NCBI GenBank assembly: GCA_022562075.1
Contig: JADFPZ010000004.1
Span: forward strand, 1 to 38,190
Reading direction: 5' to 3'
Origin: Candidatus Zixiibacteriota bacterium
GTDB lineage: Bacteria > Zixibacteria > MSB-5A5 > GN15 > FEB-12
Length of the DNA: 38,190 nucleotides
A program made the position numbers and the translations under genes. The notes beneath the pieces are model-generated. The model searched no databases. It worked only from the letters and a program-made list of their open reading frames with translations, and was not told where the DNA came from. The first letter of the stretch is position 1, and each line of letters begins with the position of its first letter. This document shows, piece by piece, positions 9,184 through 19,700 of this stretch.

Positions 9184-10062
9184 ATGAAATTACCGGCCCG
9201 GGGAAAGAATAATATTCGTTTTCCTATTCTTTACATACTAGCAGCTTTACTTTTATTCGGAAATTCTGTTCAGCCGAAGCCTGTCCAGGCAGGGCATGTG
9301 GAAGCTGAGCTTATATCTGAAATTAGCTCTATTGTCCCCGGTGAACCGTTTTGGGTGGCCTTGAAGCTCAGGATGGATGATGACTGGCATATTAACTGGT
9401 CAAATCCGGGTGATTTTGGGCTGGCCCCGACTATTGCCTGGCAACTTCCGGAAGGATTTAAAGCAGGAGAAATCGAGTGGCCTATTCCTGAGCGCCTGAT
9501 ATTTTCTCCGTTTGTAGGTTATGGCTATGAAGGAGAGAAAATTTTGCCGGTTAAGATCAGCCCGCCGAACTCTGTTTTACCGGGAACTGAGATCAGAATC
9601 GAAGCTGCCGCTGACTGGGTTGTCTGTGGCGAAGTCTGTATTCCAGGGGAAGCCAAATTGTCTTTGGAGCTAGATGTTATAAAGAGTTCTCCACTGCCGG
9701 ATAAAAATTGGGTTCAGTTGTTTGAAAACTTTAGAAACGAAGCGCCTCAAGTGGACAGCTCGTACAGAGTCAGTTCTAAGCTGACCGAAAAAGCTTTGTT
9801 CATTTCGGTCGCTGTAAATTCATCTAATAAGATGCAGATAGACAGCCTCATTTTTTTCCCCAAATTTAATGGGCTTATCAATAACGCTGCTTCTCAAAAA
9901 CTGTCAAAAGATGAATCTGGTTACGTTCTTGAAATAGAACGCGACCCGCTGGGCGTTACTCCACCGGAAAGACTTAAAGGAATTTTGGTGCTGCGAAAAA
10001 ACAATGGCTCAAAAACAATAAAAACGAATTTCAAATTTGATGTTCTTTTAAGAAAAAATTAA
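9184..10062 (+). CDS. Stand-alone DsbD N-terminal (nDsbD-like) domain protein
   Basis: The 292-residue product starts with a basic n-region and hydrophobic core ('ILYILAALLLFGNS'), so it is exported. Residues about 38-160 match the N-terminal domain of protein-disulfide reductase DsbD: 'PGEPFWVALKLRMDDDWHINWSNPGD', 'WPIPERL', 'GYEGEKILPV' and the redox motif 'DWVVCGEVCIPG' (Cys-X3-Cys). In DsbD this domain takes electrons from the membrane domain and passes them to periplasmic partners. Here the membrane and thioredoxin domains are absent: the rest is a beta-rich C-terminal half ending in lysines. It may therefore be an accessory periplasmic thiol carrier. A thioredoxin-fold protein follows 101 bp downstream on the same strand, which supports a redox role. 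Start chosen from the ribosome site. Confidence 0.78.
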   Translation: MKLPARGKNNIRFPILYILAALLLFGNSVQPKPVQAGHVEAELISEISSIVPGEPFWVALKLRMDDDWHINWSNPGDFGLAPTIAWQLPEGFKAGEIEWPIPERLIFSPFVGYGYEGEKILPVKISPPNSVLPGTEIRIEAAADWVVCGEVCIPGEAKLSLELDVIKSSPLPDKNWVQLFENFRNEAPQVDSSYRVSSKLTEKALFISVAVNSSNKMQIDSLIFFPKFNGLINNAASQKLSKDESGYVLEIERDPLGVTPPERLKGILVLRKNNGSKTIKTNFKFDVLLRKN

Positions 10063-10163
10063 ATATCTAAAAATTGTTATATGTAAAGAATAAACTGCAT
10101 AATTGAAACCCCGCAATCTATGTGGTTAAAATTTAATCGGGAATTGAGGAAGAAAAAAGAAGA

Positions 10164-10811
10164 ATGAAAAAGTTTTTAGGAATAGCGGCTCTGGCAGCGA
10201 TGTTATCGCTTGTTATTGCAATTTTTGCTTTATCCCAGAGCAGTAAAGAAGAAAAAGTGGAAGTTACTGTAACTGCAGCGATAGGCGAGCCCGCCCCGGA
10301 TTTTAAGCTCAGCAGTGCTATTGGCAAAGAGCATTCGCTGTCTGACTACAAAGGCCAGTGGGTTGTCTTAGAATGGATAAATCTGCAGTGCCCATTTGTG
10401 CTCAAACATTATAATTCAAAAAACATGCAGACACTCCAGCAAACTTACGCCAAGAAAGAAGTTGTCTGGCTCTCCATCTGTTCGTCTGCTCCCGGTAAGC
10501 AGGGGAATTTTTCAGGTGACGAGCTGACCGCCAAAATAAAAGAAATTAGTTCCAACTCCACTGCCTACCTGATTGACGGGGATGGAAAAGTAGGCCTCAG
10601 CTATGGCGCTAAAACGACGCCTCATATGTTCATTATCAATCCTAAAGGTGTCTTAGTTTATGCCGGAGCCATAGACGATAAGCCATCAGTAAAACTGGAA
10701 GATGTTAAAGGCGCTGCAAACTTTGTGTCGGCAGCACTTGATGCCGGACTGGCAAAAAAAGAGATAAAGGTGAGCAGTACGGTTTCATACGGCTGCAGTG
10801 TTAAATATTAA
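10164..10811 (+). CDS. Redoxin/thioredoxin-fold protein of the peroxiredoxin-like PRX_like1 type
   Basis: A 215-residue exported protein with an N-terminal signal or anchor (about 5-25), followed by an AhpC/TSA-type thioredoxin fold: 'IGEPAPDFKLS', 'SLSDYKGQWVVLEWIN', then the single N-terminal cysteine in 'CPFVLKHY' (C76), 'VVWLSICSSAPG', and the cis-Pro strand 'GAKTTPHMFIINPKG'. The C-terminus 'YGCSVKY' carries a second Cys (C211), a pairing common in this peroxiredoxin-like branch, so C76 and C211 may form a disulfide. Function is probably periplasmic thiol peroxidase or thiol-disulfide exchange; substrate unknown. It follows the nDsbD-like gene on the same strand and ends just before a strong bidirectional hairpin. 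Confidence 0.85.
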   Translation: MKKFLGIAALAAMLSLVIAIFALSQSSKEEKVEVTVTAAIGEPAPDFKLSSAIGKEHSLSDYKGQWVVLEWINLQCPFVLKHYNSKNMQTLQQTYAKKEVVWLSICSSAPGKQGNFSGDELTAKIKEISSNSTAYLIDGDGKVGLSYGAKTTPHMFIINPKGVLVYAGAIDDKPSVKLEDVKGAANFVSAALDAGLAKKEIKVSSTVSYGCSVKY

Positions 10812-10823
10812 GAGCAGTTCAAA

Positions 10824-10855
10824 AAAGCCGCCCTATTTTTCTCGAGGGCGGCTTT
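10824..10855. terminator. Bidirectional Rho-independent terminator
   Basis: A perfect 11-bp stem (AAAGCCGCCCT / AGGGCGGCTTT) with a 10-nt loop lies between the converging redoxin and M6 protease genes. The minus-strand side is followed by TTTTTT-like sequence from the A-run before the stem and the plus side carries TTT within the stem, so it can serve both transcripts. Confidence 0.85.
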
Positions 10856-10873
10856 AAGCATCAGTAATTTCTT

Positions 10874-13800
10874 TTATTGGCAACCCGGGACTGGCGGCGG
10901 TCCTCCCCGGAAAATGAAGTCTACCATATATGTCAGATCTAAAATGTTTACGGGACTGCAATCACCGTTCATGTCTCCGATAAATGCTGGCGTAACTCCC
11001 GGCCCGCCTCTGAAAATGAAGTCCACAAGATAGATCAAATCAAGAATATCCACATTGTTGGAGTGATTGACGTCACCCGGTGTCCAGGTCCAGAAAATAA
11101 GAACATTAGAGGGTGGGCTGCTAAGATTTGTATTGTCTTTAGCAATTACCCTCCAAAAATATTCCTGTGCCAAATCCAGCGAGTCGGTCAAGGTGTAGCT
11201 GCTTGATGGAATATTGAAATAGTTGGTTGCCGTCAAAAACAAGGCATCTTTTGCAATAGTCAGTTTATATGTGATAGTGTCAAAGGGATTGGCATCAGTC
11301 GACGAAGTCCAGTCGAATGTCGGCATAAGATCAAACAAAGCGTAGCCGCCTGTATCAGCAGGTGTCAAAGCAATTGGAGCAGAGGGAGCAACAGGAGTAT
11401 TTTGGACTTCAAAAGTTTCTACAACAGAGTAATCTGAGAATTCAAAAAAGTCGCTCGATTTTGAACGCCACCAATAAACAGTTTCGTAATTCAGATTTAT
11501 GCTGACTGTCCAGCCGGTAGAATCCACAGACTCCGGGGTGGTGGAATCAGACGCCACCAGAGTAGTAAGAGCGATGTCGGAGAACACTTCAAATATGTAA
11601 AAAAGCTGATCGCCTTCGCTATCCACAGAATTATTTACAAATAGGGTTGGCTTTCTGGGTGTAATTTCGCCTCCGACCGGGTGTTTGAGAAGTGGAGCCT
11701 GGGGAGGCGAATTCATTCCAAAGGTATCATAGTACCAGTCTGACCAGTTAGTGCCATTTTTGACTCTCACTCGTACGTAGTATGTTGTTCCGTCAACCAA
11801 GGTGGCACCAGCATAGACCACAGTAGTATCGGAGCTGGCAACCTCTCCGGGATCCCACATTTCAGCAGTGCCCCAGTCATTATCTGAGCCAATCTGTAGT
11901 TGATACATGTTTTGAGCGTCATAGGGATAGCCCATGCTTGCAGACCAGCCCAGAGTTGGAGTATGATTAAGAACGTTGTTTTGATTCTCACCAATTACAA
12001 AAAAAGACTGAACGATACGAGGAGTTGTACTGTCCGGAGAGTCAAATAGCCAGAACATTATCCGGTTAATCAAAGTGTCTTTTGGCAGCCAGGATCCGCC
12101 AACATTGTCCTGAATAGCCTCAAAAGGAAAGCTCAACAGGACAGATTTGTAGGACCCGAAGTAACTGATAGCAGCTGAAGGTATAGGGCTTCCCGATGTA
12201 AAGCTCAAGAATGCCTCACCGCTTTCTACCGGGGCCATAGTTTGTCTGACGTCGGCGAAAGGAGCAGTGTGGGGAGCCTTATATTTTGAGTTATCGCCAA
12301 GCAGACTGCCGGTGACACCGCGTATATTTTGCTGGGTAATGGTGCCATCGTACGTGGCTTTGAAGTAGTCGTGCATAAAAGCAGAGTCGAGATTATCCAG
12401 TTGAGAGATTCCAGAAGTAGTGGACAAGAACAGGTTCCCACCGCCATCCATAAACTGTTTCATTGCCAGAATGTCGCCCGTAGTAAGTACATTGCTGGCA
12501 TATTCGCCGGTGTGCCAGAAGACCATCGGATAGTTGCTTAAGTCAGAACCGCTCGGAGAGCCGCTGGTCGACTTGTTCCAAATCTTATAAGGCATACTAA
12601 AATGCTGAAAGACGTTGGTGAAGCTGGTGTCGTGTGAGTTACCGCGGTCATCGTCAACAATAAGAACCCGCGGAGTGCCTACGGCATATGTGAACTGGAA
12701 AGACTTAGTGAACTCAGAGCTTCCGGGAGTTGTTGACAATGAATCCGCTGTGATGGTTACGGTAAAACTATCAATAACAGCCTGAGCAGAGTCGTCTACT
12801 ACGAACTTAATAGGATTAAGACTATTAGATACAACAGAAGACATCAAATCTCCGTCCATGGGGACATCGTTGTCAAGAAAAGTAATGTAGGGGTTGCTGG
12901 TAGAGAGTGTCAGAATTGGATTATAGGCAGATAACATCAGATTTTTTACTGCGGCAGTAAACAATATTGTATCACCGGGGTCGAGATCACCGTCATCATC
13001 CCCTAAAGGTACCGGGTCTTCAAAAAGTATTGAATCAGCTCCGGACAGCTCCAGATATGGGCGCGACCATTCTATGTCCAAATCAGCGTAAATAATCGAA
13101 TCATTATCAGTTATTTCCCAGACTGCAATGCCAGTCTCGCTATCAAAAGCATTGGTGTGACTGTTTGGAGTTGTTAGATCGTGGAATTCTCTGACATTTT
13201 CGCTGCCGGGGAAAGGATCACCGAAATCTCCACCGTTGCCAGAACTGAGGTTTAAGTCATAGTTACCGTCAGCCTGTTCTACATCGACGAAATATCTTTC
13301 GTGATTGATGTTGGAGCCGTAAACAGCATAATCAACATGGTAGATAAGCAGGCCGGAGCCGGGCAGACCAACATCAAATCCGTATTTCTGCCTGTTTTCT
13401 ACAAACCAATACTCGTTGGGCAATGAGACGCCATTGCTAAGTCGGTATATCACCGGATTGTGTTCAACAGCAGGAATTGAGACGTTTTTTAGATTTGAGG
13501 TAACGTCGACCACGTTTACAAATCCCAGATCATATTTGCACCAGGCATCAAAATGTGCCGGTTGTATACCGGAATTATTCCAGGTGCCTCCCGCCATCAT
13601 CGACCAGGCACCGATGCCGAAAGCTGAGCCAGGGTCATTACTAACATCGTATAAATCTGGTAGTCCCAGAAAATGGCCGTATTCGTGGCAGACTACACCT
13701 ATAGTTGTCGGTCCGGTGGAGTATTCTTCTGGGTTTATGTTGTAATTTGAAATGACCACTCCGTCCAAATTGAGCGACGGGCTGATTGTCCAGGCGTGAG

Positions 13801-14473
13801 ACCAGATTCCATACGCTCCGGTTTCTGCTCCTGCACCGGCATGCATAACAATTACGCCATCACAAAAGCCGTCATTATCGGAATCGTAATCAGCAAAGTT
13901 CGCACCGGCAGAATCTGCCATCAAGATGGCCCCGCGCACCATCGCCCGAACCTTGGTGTTTAAGCCGTCGTTGGGTTCTACATAGTAGGCATAGGTTTGC
14001 GGCATTCTATACCAGCCAAAGATGTCTCCTTTAATATAGAACATGCCGTAGGAGTTTTCGAGATAGAAATCTGTCATTGAACCGAACGGCATGGTGACGG
14101 AATCTATGTCACGATTTGAAAAAAGAATAGAGTCAAACATGCTGGGAGTTACCGCTACAGCCTGATCCTGCCACTGGTGATCGATAAAATCAACGAGTAT
14201 AGTGATGACACTGATGGTATCTACGACCCGTTCTCCGCTGGCAAGCCGCTGGCGCAATTCTTTGGGGTTAATGATTCTATGCTCCGACGGGGCACATCCT
14301 CCGGCATTTTTAAATGCCTGCCAGTTTTCGACTTTTTGCTCCCAGACTCCCTGTTTAATCCATTCTATTTTTGCGTCAGGGTGTGGAGGAATCGCCATAG
14401 ATGCTGTTGCCGCAAACAAGGTGGACAAAAAAATACAAAGGGCTATAGTCAATCTGTTATTTTGTCTAGTCAT
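10874..14473 (-). CDS. Secreted M6-type (immune inhibitor A-like) metalloprotease with dockerin-like tail
   Basis: An extracellular zinc endopeptidase of 1199 residues. A signal peptide (about 1-27) is followed by an M6-like catalytic domain with 'VVCHEYGHFLGLPDLYD' (HEXXH at about 263-267, with the following G-x-x-D typical of M6). After it come a domain with 'VLIVDDDRGNSHDTSF', beta-sandwich regions of fibronectin-III type ('TYYVRVRVKNGTNWSDW', 'PTFDWTSSTDANP') and a two-repeat dockerin-like tail from about 1130. The frame is open upstream to 14605, but the ATG at 14473 has AGGAAG eight nt before it and a proper signal sequence, so it is chosen. A TATACT element at 14518-14523 on the minus strand is a possible -10. 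Likely role is degradation of extracellular protein; anchoring through the tail is inferred. Confidence 0.88.
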   Translation of the reverse strand: MTRQNNRLTIALCIFLSTLFAATASMAIPPHPDAKIEWIKQGVWEQKVENWQAFKNAGGCAPSEHRIINPKELRQRLASGERVVDTISVITILVDFIDHQWQDQAVAVTPSMFDSILFSNRDIDSVTMPFGSMTDFYLENSYGMFYIKGDIFGWYRMPQTYAYYVEPNDGLNTKVRAMVRGAILMADSAGANFADYDSDNDGFCDGVIVMHAGAGAETGAYGIWSHAWTISPSLNLDGVVISNYNINPEEYSTGPTTIGVVCHEYGHFLGLPDLYDVSNDPGSAFGIGAWSMMAGGTWNNSGIQPAHFDAWCKYDLGFVNVVDVTSNLKNVSIPAVEHNPVIYRLSNGVSLPNEYWFVENRQKYGFDVGLPGSGLLIYHVDYAVYGSNINHERYFVDVEQADGNYDLNLSSGNGGDFGDPFPGSENVREFHDLTTPNSHTNAFDSETGIAVWEITDNDSIIYADLDIEWSRPYLELSGADSILFEDPVPLGDDDGDLDPGDTILFTAAVKNLMLSAYNPILTLSTSNPYITFLDNDVPMDGDLMSSVVSNSLNPIKFVVDDSAQAVIDSFTVTITADSLSTTPGSSEFTKSFQFTYAVGTPRVLIVDDDRGNSHDTSFTNVFQHFSMPYKIWNKSTSGSPSGSDLSNYPMVFWHTGEYASNVLTTGDILAMKQFMDGGGNLFLSTTSGISQLDNLDSAFMHDYFKATYDGTITQQNIRGVTGSLLGDNSKYKAPHTAPFADVRQTMAPVESGEAFLSFTSGSPIPSAAISYFGSYKSVLLSFPFEAIQDNVGGSWLPKDTLINRIMFWLFDSPDSTTPRIVQSFFVIGENQNNVLNHTPTLGWSASMGYPYDAQNMYQLQIGSDNDWGTAEMWDPGEVASSDTTVVYAGATLVDGTTYYVRVRVKNGTNWSDWYYDTFGMNSPPQAPLLKHPVGGEITPRKPTLFVNNSVDSEGDQLFYIFEVFSDIALTTLVASDSTTPESVDSTGWTVSINLNYETVYWWRSKSSDFFEFSDYSVVETFEVQNTPVAPSAPIALTPADTGGYALFDLMPTFDWTSSTDANPFDTITYKLTIAKDALFLTATNYFNIPSSSYTLTDSLDLAQEYFWRVIAKDNTNLSSPPSNVLIFWTWTPGDVNHSNNVDILDLIYLVDFIFRGGPGVTPAFIGDMNGDCSPVNILDLTYMVDFIFRGGPPPVPGCQ

Positions 14474-14825
14474 TTCCAGCTTCCTCAAATTCCTTTTTAA
14501 AAATGTCGCTTTTAACAAGTATAGCATTGATATAATTGACATAAAGCAAAATAATGCTCCAGAGCTACAGTTCCTAAAGATAAAATAATTGCTGTAGTCG
14601 CTCATTTAATCAGCTGTCTGCAAATTAGTCGTTTTCAGAGACCACCAAGGCAGTCCCTTATTTTAGAAGTATCTATCGGCGGTTAAATAAATACCGAGTA
14701 ATTCCAAATTGAATATAACAAATTTTGGCTGTTCTCCAAATAGAGTTATTACAATTCGCAGACAGGTTGACTTAAGGCCGGAATCCCCTGATATTAGCGA
14801 TTCCAAAGACAAATCAGGAGAAAAC
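14474..14825. other. Divergent intergenic region between M6 and M61 protease genes
   Basis: This 352-bp AT-rich stretch separates the two divergent protease starts. It holds a possible minus-strand -10 (TATACT, 14518-14523) and a 6-bp dyad CTACAG/CTGTAG around 14565-14600. I see no convincing gene: the plus-strand frame from 14709 is simply an in-frame upstream extension of the M61 gene beginning at a weak TTG. Both proteases are likely transcribed outward from here. Confidence 0.5.
14816..14820 (+). promoter_or_regulatory. Ribosome binding site fixing a TTG start
   Basis: AGGAG lies 5 nt before TTG at 14826. This decides the start of the M61 peptidase because the next residues (basic, then hydrophobic) form a normal signal peptide, whereas the longer frame from 14709 would add 39 charged residues before it. 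Confidence 0.7.
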
Positions 14826-16760
14826 TTGAAAATATCAAAGCTAAAATTATCAGGACCCAAAAACGCCTGTTTCGGCTATCCGCTATTTTTGGCCATAGGA
14901 CTGCTGTTTCTGGTGTCTGCGAGCTCCAGAGCCGGCACTAAAATCAACGTTTTGTTAGATGCGACTGAAATCAGCCGCAAAATAGTTCACAGCAAGCTAA
15001 TAATAGAATCGGATTCATTCACAAGATCACTGTTATATCCCAAATGGATACCCGGTATACACGCCCCCAGAGGACCTGTTCAAAATATTGCGGGGCTGAC
15101 AATTGCTGATTCCAAGGGGAATCGATTAAAGTGGAAAAGGGATCCTCATGAAGTTTACAGGCTGTTTATTGAAAGTGAGACGTCAAATCTACCGATTTCG
15201 GTAAATTTGAGCTATATCTGCAATCAGCCCTCGACAAATTCCAGAGGAGTAGACAACTTTGGTACTCCAGAGCTGGGAGTGATTAACTGGAATACTGTGG
15301 TGGTTTATCCAGAAGGTTTGCCCGTAGCAGAAATAACTGTAAATGCCGGAATAATCTTGCCAGAGGGCTGGGGCTTCGGGACGGCCCTCCCCTTTAATAA
15401 GCGCAAGGGAGATACGGTTCTGTTTAAGCCGGTGACTCTTGAAGAATTTTTGGATATGCCGCTTATTTGCGGCAGCAATTTTCAGACTATAGAGCTGTTA
15501 GAAACTGACCTGGCCAAATATTTTCTGCATTTAGCTGCTGACGATTCGGCTGATCTGCCTCAAAACGATTCTATTTTTATTCCTTTCAGGAATATGATTT
15601 TGGAGGCTGAAGCTTTATTCGGCAGGACTCATTTTAATGAATATCATCTGCTTTTGACCTTAAGCAAAGTAGTGCCAAGATTAGGCCTGGAGCACCGCAA
15701 TTCGAGTCTTAATGCCGTCAAAGCTAATGAACTGCGGGAAACCAAATGGAAAGATAAGAGAACGCCCTATCTTATTCCGCATGAATTTGCCCACGCCTGG
15801 TGCGGAAAATACCGCCGCCCCGAAGGAATGCTGACTACGGATTTCATGGAAGATAAGAACACTAATCTGCTTTGGGTTTACGAGGGCCTGGACCAGTATC
15901 TTGGCTATGTGTTGGCTGTTCGCAGTGGATTTGTGCCGCTTGATGAATTCAAAGAAAGAATGGCAAGCACGCTGGGCGGATTCATAAATAAGAAGGGACG
16001 ACGCTGGAGACCCTTGCAGGATACGGAAGTTGCTGGGTATACCTTGCGCGGTGGTTCGAACAGCTGGTCATATTTAAGAAGAGGTCAGGACTACTACGCC
16101 GAGGGAGCAATGATCTGGATGGAGTTTGATTCCCGTATCCGCAATGCCACCAATAACGAAAAGAGTCTCGATGATTTTTGCCGGGATTTCTTTTCTGCCG
16201 GAGACCCGCTGGAGCATGCCGTTCCTTTTGGTCTGGGTGAAATAGTGGCCAGACTTAATAATCTGGTGGAGCTTCCCTGGGACTCTTTAATTGACGCCAA
16301 AGTGTATCAGGTTCAGCAGGAATATGAACCGGAAGTTGCCCGCTATGCCGGTTACCGTCTGGAGTATACCGACCAGAAGTCGGACTACCTTAAACAGACT
16401 GAAAAACGGTACAAAACAACTTCGCTATATGAGTCGCTGGGTTTCGCTATAAACAGCAGTAATAAAATATCTGATATAATACCTGAAAGCCTGGCAGACA
16501 GTGCCGGGATGTATCCGGGGATGGAGATAGTTGGAGTCAACGGCAAGAAGTATTCCAAAGAGAGATTAACAGATGCTGTCAAGCAAACCAAAGAATCTGG
16601 CTCAATTATGTTTCTTACTTTAGCCGGCGATGAATTTAGAGAAATAGAGATCATCTATGACAAGGGCCTGCAGTACTATATTTTGACTCCCTTAGAAGGG
16701 TTCCCGGACAGGATAAGCGATATCATGAAACCGGTTGTGACCGCTGAAATTGATGAGTAG
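14826..16760 (+). CDS. M61 family (glycyl aminopeptidase-like) metallopeptidase with PDZ domain
   Basis: A 644-residue exported zinc peptidase. The signal peptide (K-rich start, then 'PLFLAIGLLFLVSASSRAG') precedes the M61 beta-domain. The catalytic part has 'IPHEFAHAWCGKYRRP' (HEXXH at 319-323, with the family's H-x-W-x-G-K continuation) and a downstream 'LLWVYEGLDQYLG' supplying the third zinc ligand Glu. A PDZ domain near the C-terminus (about 535-610; 'LGFAINSSNKISDIIPESLADSAGM', 'GMEIVGVNGKKY') is standard for bacterial M61 enzymes. M61 peptidases cleave N-terminal Gly/Ala from peptides. TTG start chosen for its ribosome site. The M1 peptidase gene begins 27 bp later on the same strand, so the two are probably co-transcribed and may act in sequence on peptides at the cell surface. 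Confidence 0.88.
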   Translation: MKISKLKLSGPKNACFGYPLFLAIGLLFLVSASSRAGTKINVLLDATEISRKIVHSKLIIESDSFTRSLLYPKWIPGIHAPRGPVQNIAGLTIADSKGNRLKWKRDPHEVYRLFIESETSNLPISVNLSYICNQPSTNSRGVDNFGTPELGVINWNTVVVYPEGLPVAEITVNAGIILPEGWGFGTALPFNKRKGDTVLFKPVTLEEFLDMPLICGSNFQTIELLETDLAKYFLHLAADDSADLPQNDSIFIPFRNMILEAEALFGRTHFNEYHLLLTLSKVVPRLGLEHRNSSLNAVKANELRETKWKDKRTPYLIPHEFAHAWCGKYRRPEGMLTTDFMEDKNTNLLWVYEGLDQYLGYVLAVRSGFVPLDEFKERMASTLGGFINKKGRRWRPLQDTEVAGYTLRGGSNSWSYLRRGQDYYAEGAMIWMEFDSRIRNATNNEKSLDDFCRDFFSAGDPLEHAVPFGLGEIVARLNNLVELPWDSLIDAKVYQVQQEYEPEVARYAGYRLEYTDQKSDYLKQTEKRYKTTSLYESLGFAINSSNKISDIIPESLADSAGMYPGMEIVGVNGKKYSKERLTDAVKQTKESGSIMFLTLAGDEFREIEIIYDKGLQYYILTPLEGFPDRISDIMKPVVTAEIDE

Positions 16761-16787
16761 AATTATTCTTACTTCTGTAAATCCTGA

Positions 16788-19700
16788 GTGATAAAACAGT
16801 TCAGTAAATTTTTGGTTTCGCTTTTAGCGGTTCTATTGGTAGCAGGACCAGCTGCTTCAACAGAGCCGTATTGGCAGCAAGAAGTAAACTACTCAATAAA
16901 TGTAACGGTTAAAAAAGATAACCGCACTATTTTTGGCACAATCGCGATTGAGTATATCAACAACTCACCGGATTCTCTTGACAGATTGTATATTAAAGCC
17001 TTTCCCAATGCTATTCAGAAAGATTCATACGCCGACTACAAGCGGCGTTCTATGAATGATTACTCTTTTGCCGGACTGGAGCGGTCTCAGGAAGGATCTC
17101 TGGAACTAATTGAAATTGGTTCAGAAAAATCAAAGTATTTTTCTCTTGAAAAAGACAACACGATTTACACAGTATATCTGACTGACAAGATTGCGCCGGC
17201 TGCTACTTTTAATATTTCATTCGAATTCAAAACGGTCCTGCCCAGTCCACATAACCTTCGTATGGGTTACACTCAGAAGACTACCAAGGCCGCTTACTGG
17301 TATCCACAGGTCTGTGTGTATGACCGGAAGATGGGCTGGGTGAATTCTCAATATATTGGCTGGGGTGAAACTTACGGCGATTTTGGAGATTTTGATGTCA
17401 GGATCAAAATTTCTGAAAACCAAGTAGTGGCTGCTTCCGGTCTGCTCATAAACGAGCAGGAAGTTCTGCCCGATTCTTTGCGCTCCCTGCTGGATATAAA
17501 AAATTATTTTGCTAAAAAAAGTGAATGGCCCAAACTGAACTTTGATGAAAACAAGACCAAAACCTGGCACTATTTGGCTGAAAGTGTTAATGACTTTGCT
17601 TTTACTTTTTCCGAGGACTTTTGCATTGACTCTGATACTGTAAAGGGAGTAGAAGTTGTCGCCTATCCTCTGAAGCACAAGGCAAAAAGCTGGGAGCGGG
17701 CTGTTGAAATAGGCAAACAGTCGATAGTTACATTTTCAGAACTTATTTTTCCCTACCAATGGCCGGTAATGCGAATCTGCGATGCTTTCTCCGGTATGGA
17801 ATTCCCTATGATTACCAATTGCAGCGGCGGCGGACCTTCGCCAAGGTTTGCGCTTTTATTGTATCATGAAATAGGCCATCAGTGGTTTATGGGACAGGTT
17901 GGTTCCAACCAGCTCGATCGGCCATTTCTCGACGAAGGTTTTACCACACATTTAGAGCATATTGCGATGGAAAAGTATCTGGGTCGTGAGGGAAACTACG
18001 ATTATTTCACCAACTGGTATCAAAAGAAATTTTCACCGCCAACAGAAGACCGCCACCAGCGCGGGTTCAGACAATTACTACTGCTGATGAAACTCGGTTT
18101 TGATAAGCAGATGGTATTCTCCTATGACCGCGGTGAAGAATACTTCCCCTATCGCGTATCTGCTTATTACAAATCTGCTGCCATGCATTATTCTCTGCGC
18201 TCAATATTCGGCGATTCTGCTTATTACCAAGCCATGCAGCATTATTGCGCCGAATGGTTTTTCAAACATCCCTACGAAGAAGATTTTTTAGAATCTATGG
18301 AAGCGGCAACCGGTATTCAGCTGGATCATTATCTCGAGCAATGGTATCACAGCCGCTATCGCCTCGACTATGCTTTTGACAGCAAAAAAACCAGTCGAAA
18401 AGGCAACAGCTACCGTCATAAAATAAAACTGAAGCGGCCCGGTGATTTTGTAGCTCCAATAGATATGGCAGTCATCTGGGAGCAGGGTGACACTTCGTTT
18501 TATACAATACCGCCAGAAGGCATGGCTTATAAAAAGAAAGATTTTGCTCTGCTTCCGATCTGGAATCAATTCAGAAGGCTTTCCGACAGTTACGAAACGA
18601 CAATTACTTCGCAGAGAGAGATAAAGAAAATAATTTTGGATCCGTTTGAGTTGTTAATGGATATTGACCGCACCAACAATTCCTCTGATTTTCTGCCGCC
18701 AATTGAACTGAGATTAGACAATATGTTTTATGACCGTGTTCCGGTAAACAAATACGCCCTGAGATTGCGCCCTGATTTTTGGTACGACAATCCCAATGGC
18801 GTGCATCTGGGCTTTCATGCGCACGGTTCATATCTTGATATTGAAAATAAGTTTTCCCTGGATTTTCGAATTGGTACCAGGTCAGGTCGGCCGCAAATCG
18901 ACTTTGAATACTCAACTCCGTTTGAGCCCTTTGGCTATCAATCGACGATATCGAACCGGCTGCTCAGAACAGACTTCAGGACTTTCACCTCATTTAGTTA
19001 TGAAAAAAGATTTAAAAAGTTTTATTCGCGGCCGGATTTCAAACTGCTCAGACTGGAACTAAATTACCTGAATCTCGACGGCAAGCAGCAGAACAGACTG
19101 GCGCCGCTGCAAAATGATGTCACAAAATATCTAAACGGAAAAAACTGGGACGCTGCTGGAGTCTGGTATACTACTGTCAAGAGCAGCATGCTGCGAACTT
19201 TTCGCTATGGTTCTTATAGTTTCTCGGGGCAGATAACAGTTGGGACATATTCTGAAGATGACCGATTGCTGGGGTTTCAGGAAGGTGAGTATGCAGCAAA
19301 TCTAAAATTGGAAAATAGCGCCAGGGAGTATTTTTCGTTAAGCCTGCATTATCTTGGAACCGATGGTGAACCTCCCTCACAATTCGTCAATCATTTAAGT
19401 AGAGGGAGCGCGGTCTCTGAATTTGTCAGCTCAAGAGTGTTTCGGTCTCCCGGCACAATCCCCAATAGATGGGAAAATGATATCTATTTGTTTAACGGAA
19501 GAGTCCGCGGTTATCAGGAACGGAACGTTTATTTGACAAAGTCATTCGGTGCTTCATTAAGTATTACTCCGCCTGATCTGCTTCCATATTATTGGTTAAG
19601 AAAACTTCCATTGATCGGCGGCTTCTTAAGTAAAATCGACCAGTCGCTATTCGCAGATGGTGCCTTTGTCTCTATGCAAGGCAAAGAGCTATCTTATTCG

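Noticed and set aside
14709-14825. N-terminal extension of the M61 peptidase from TTG at 14709
   Set aside because: No ribosome site there, charged leader before a signal peptide, and a better TTG with AGGAG lies at 14826.
17217-17678. 153-residue open frame antisense to the M1 peptidase
   Set aside because: It overlaps the conserved M1 domain, lacks a ribosome site and shows no family resemblance.
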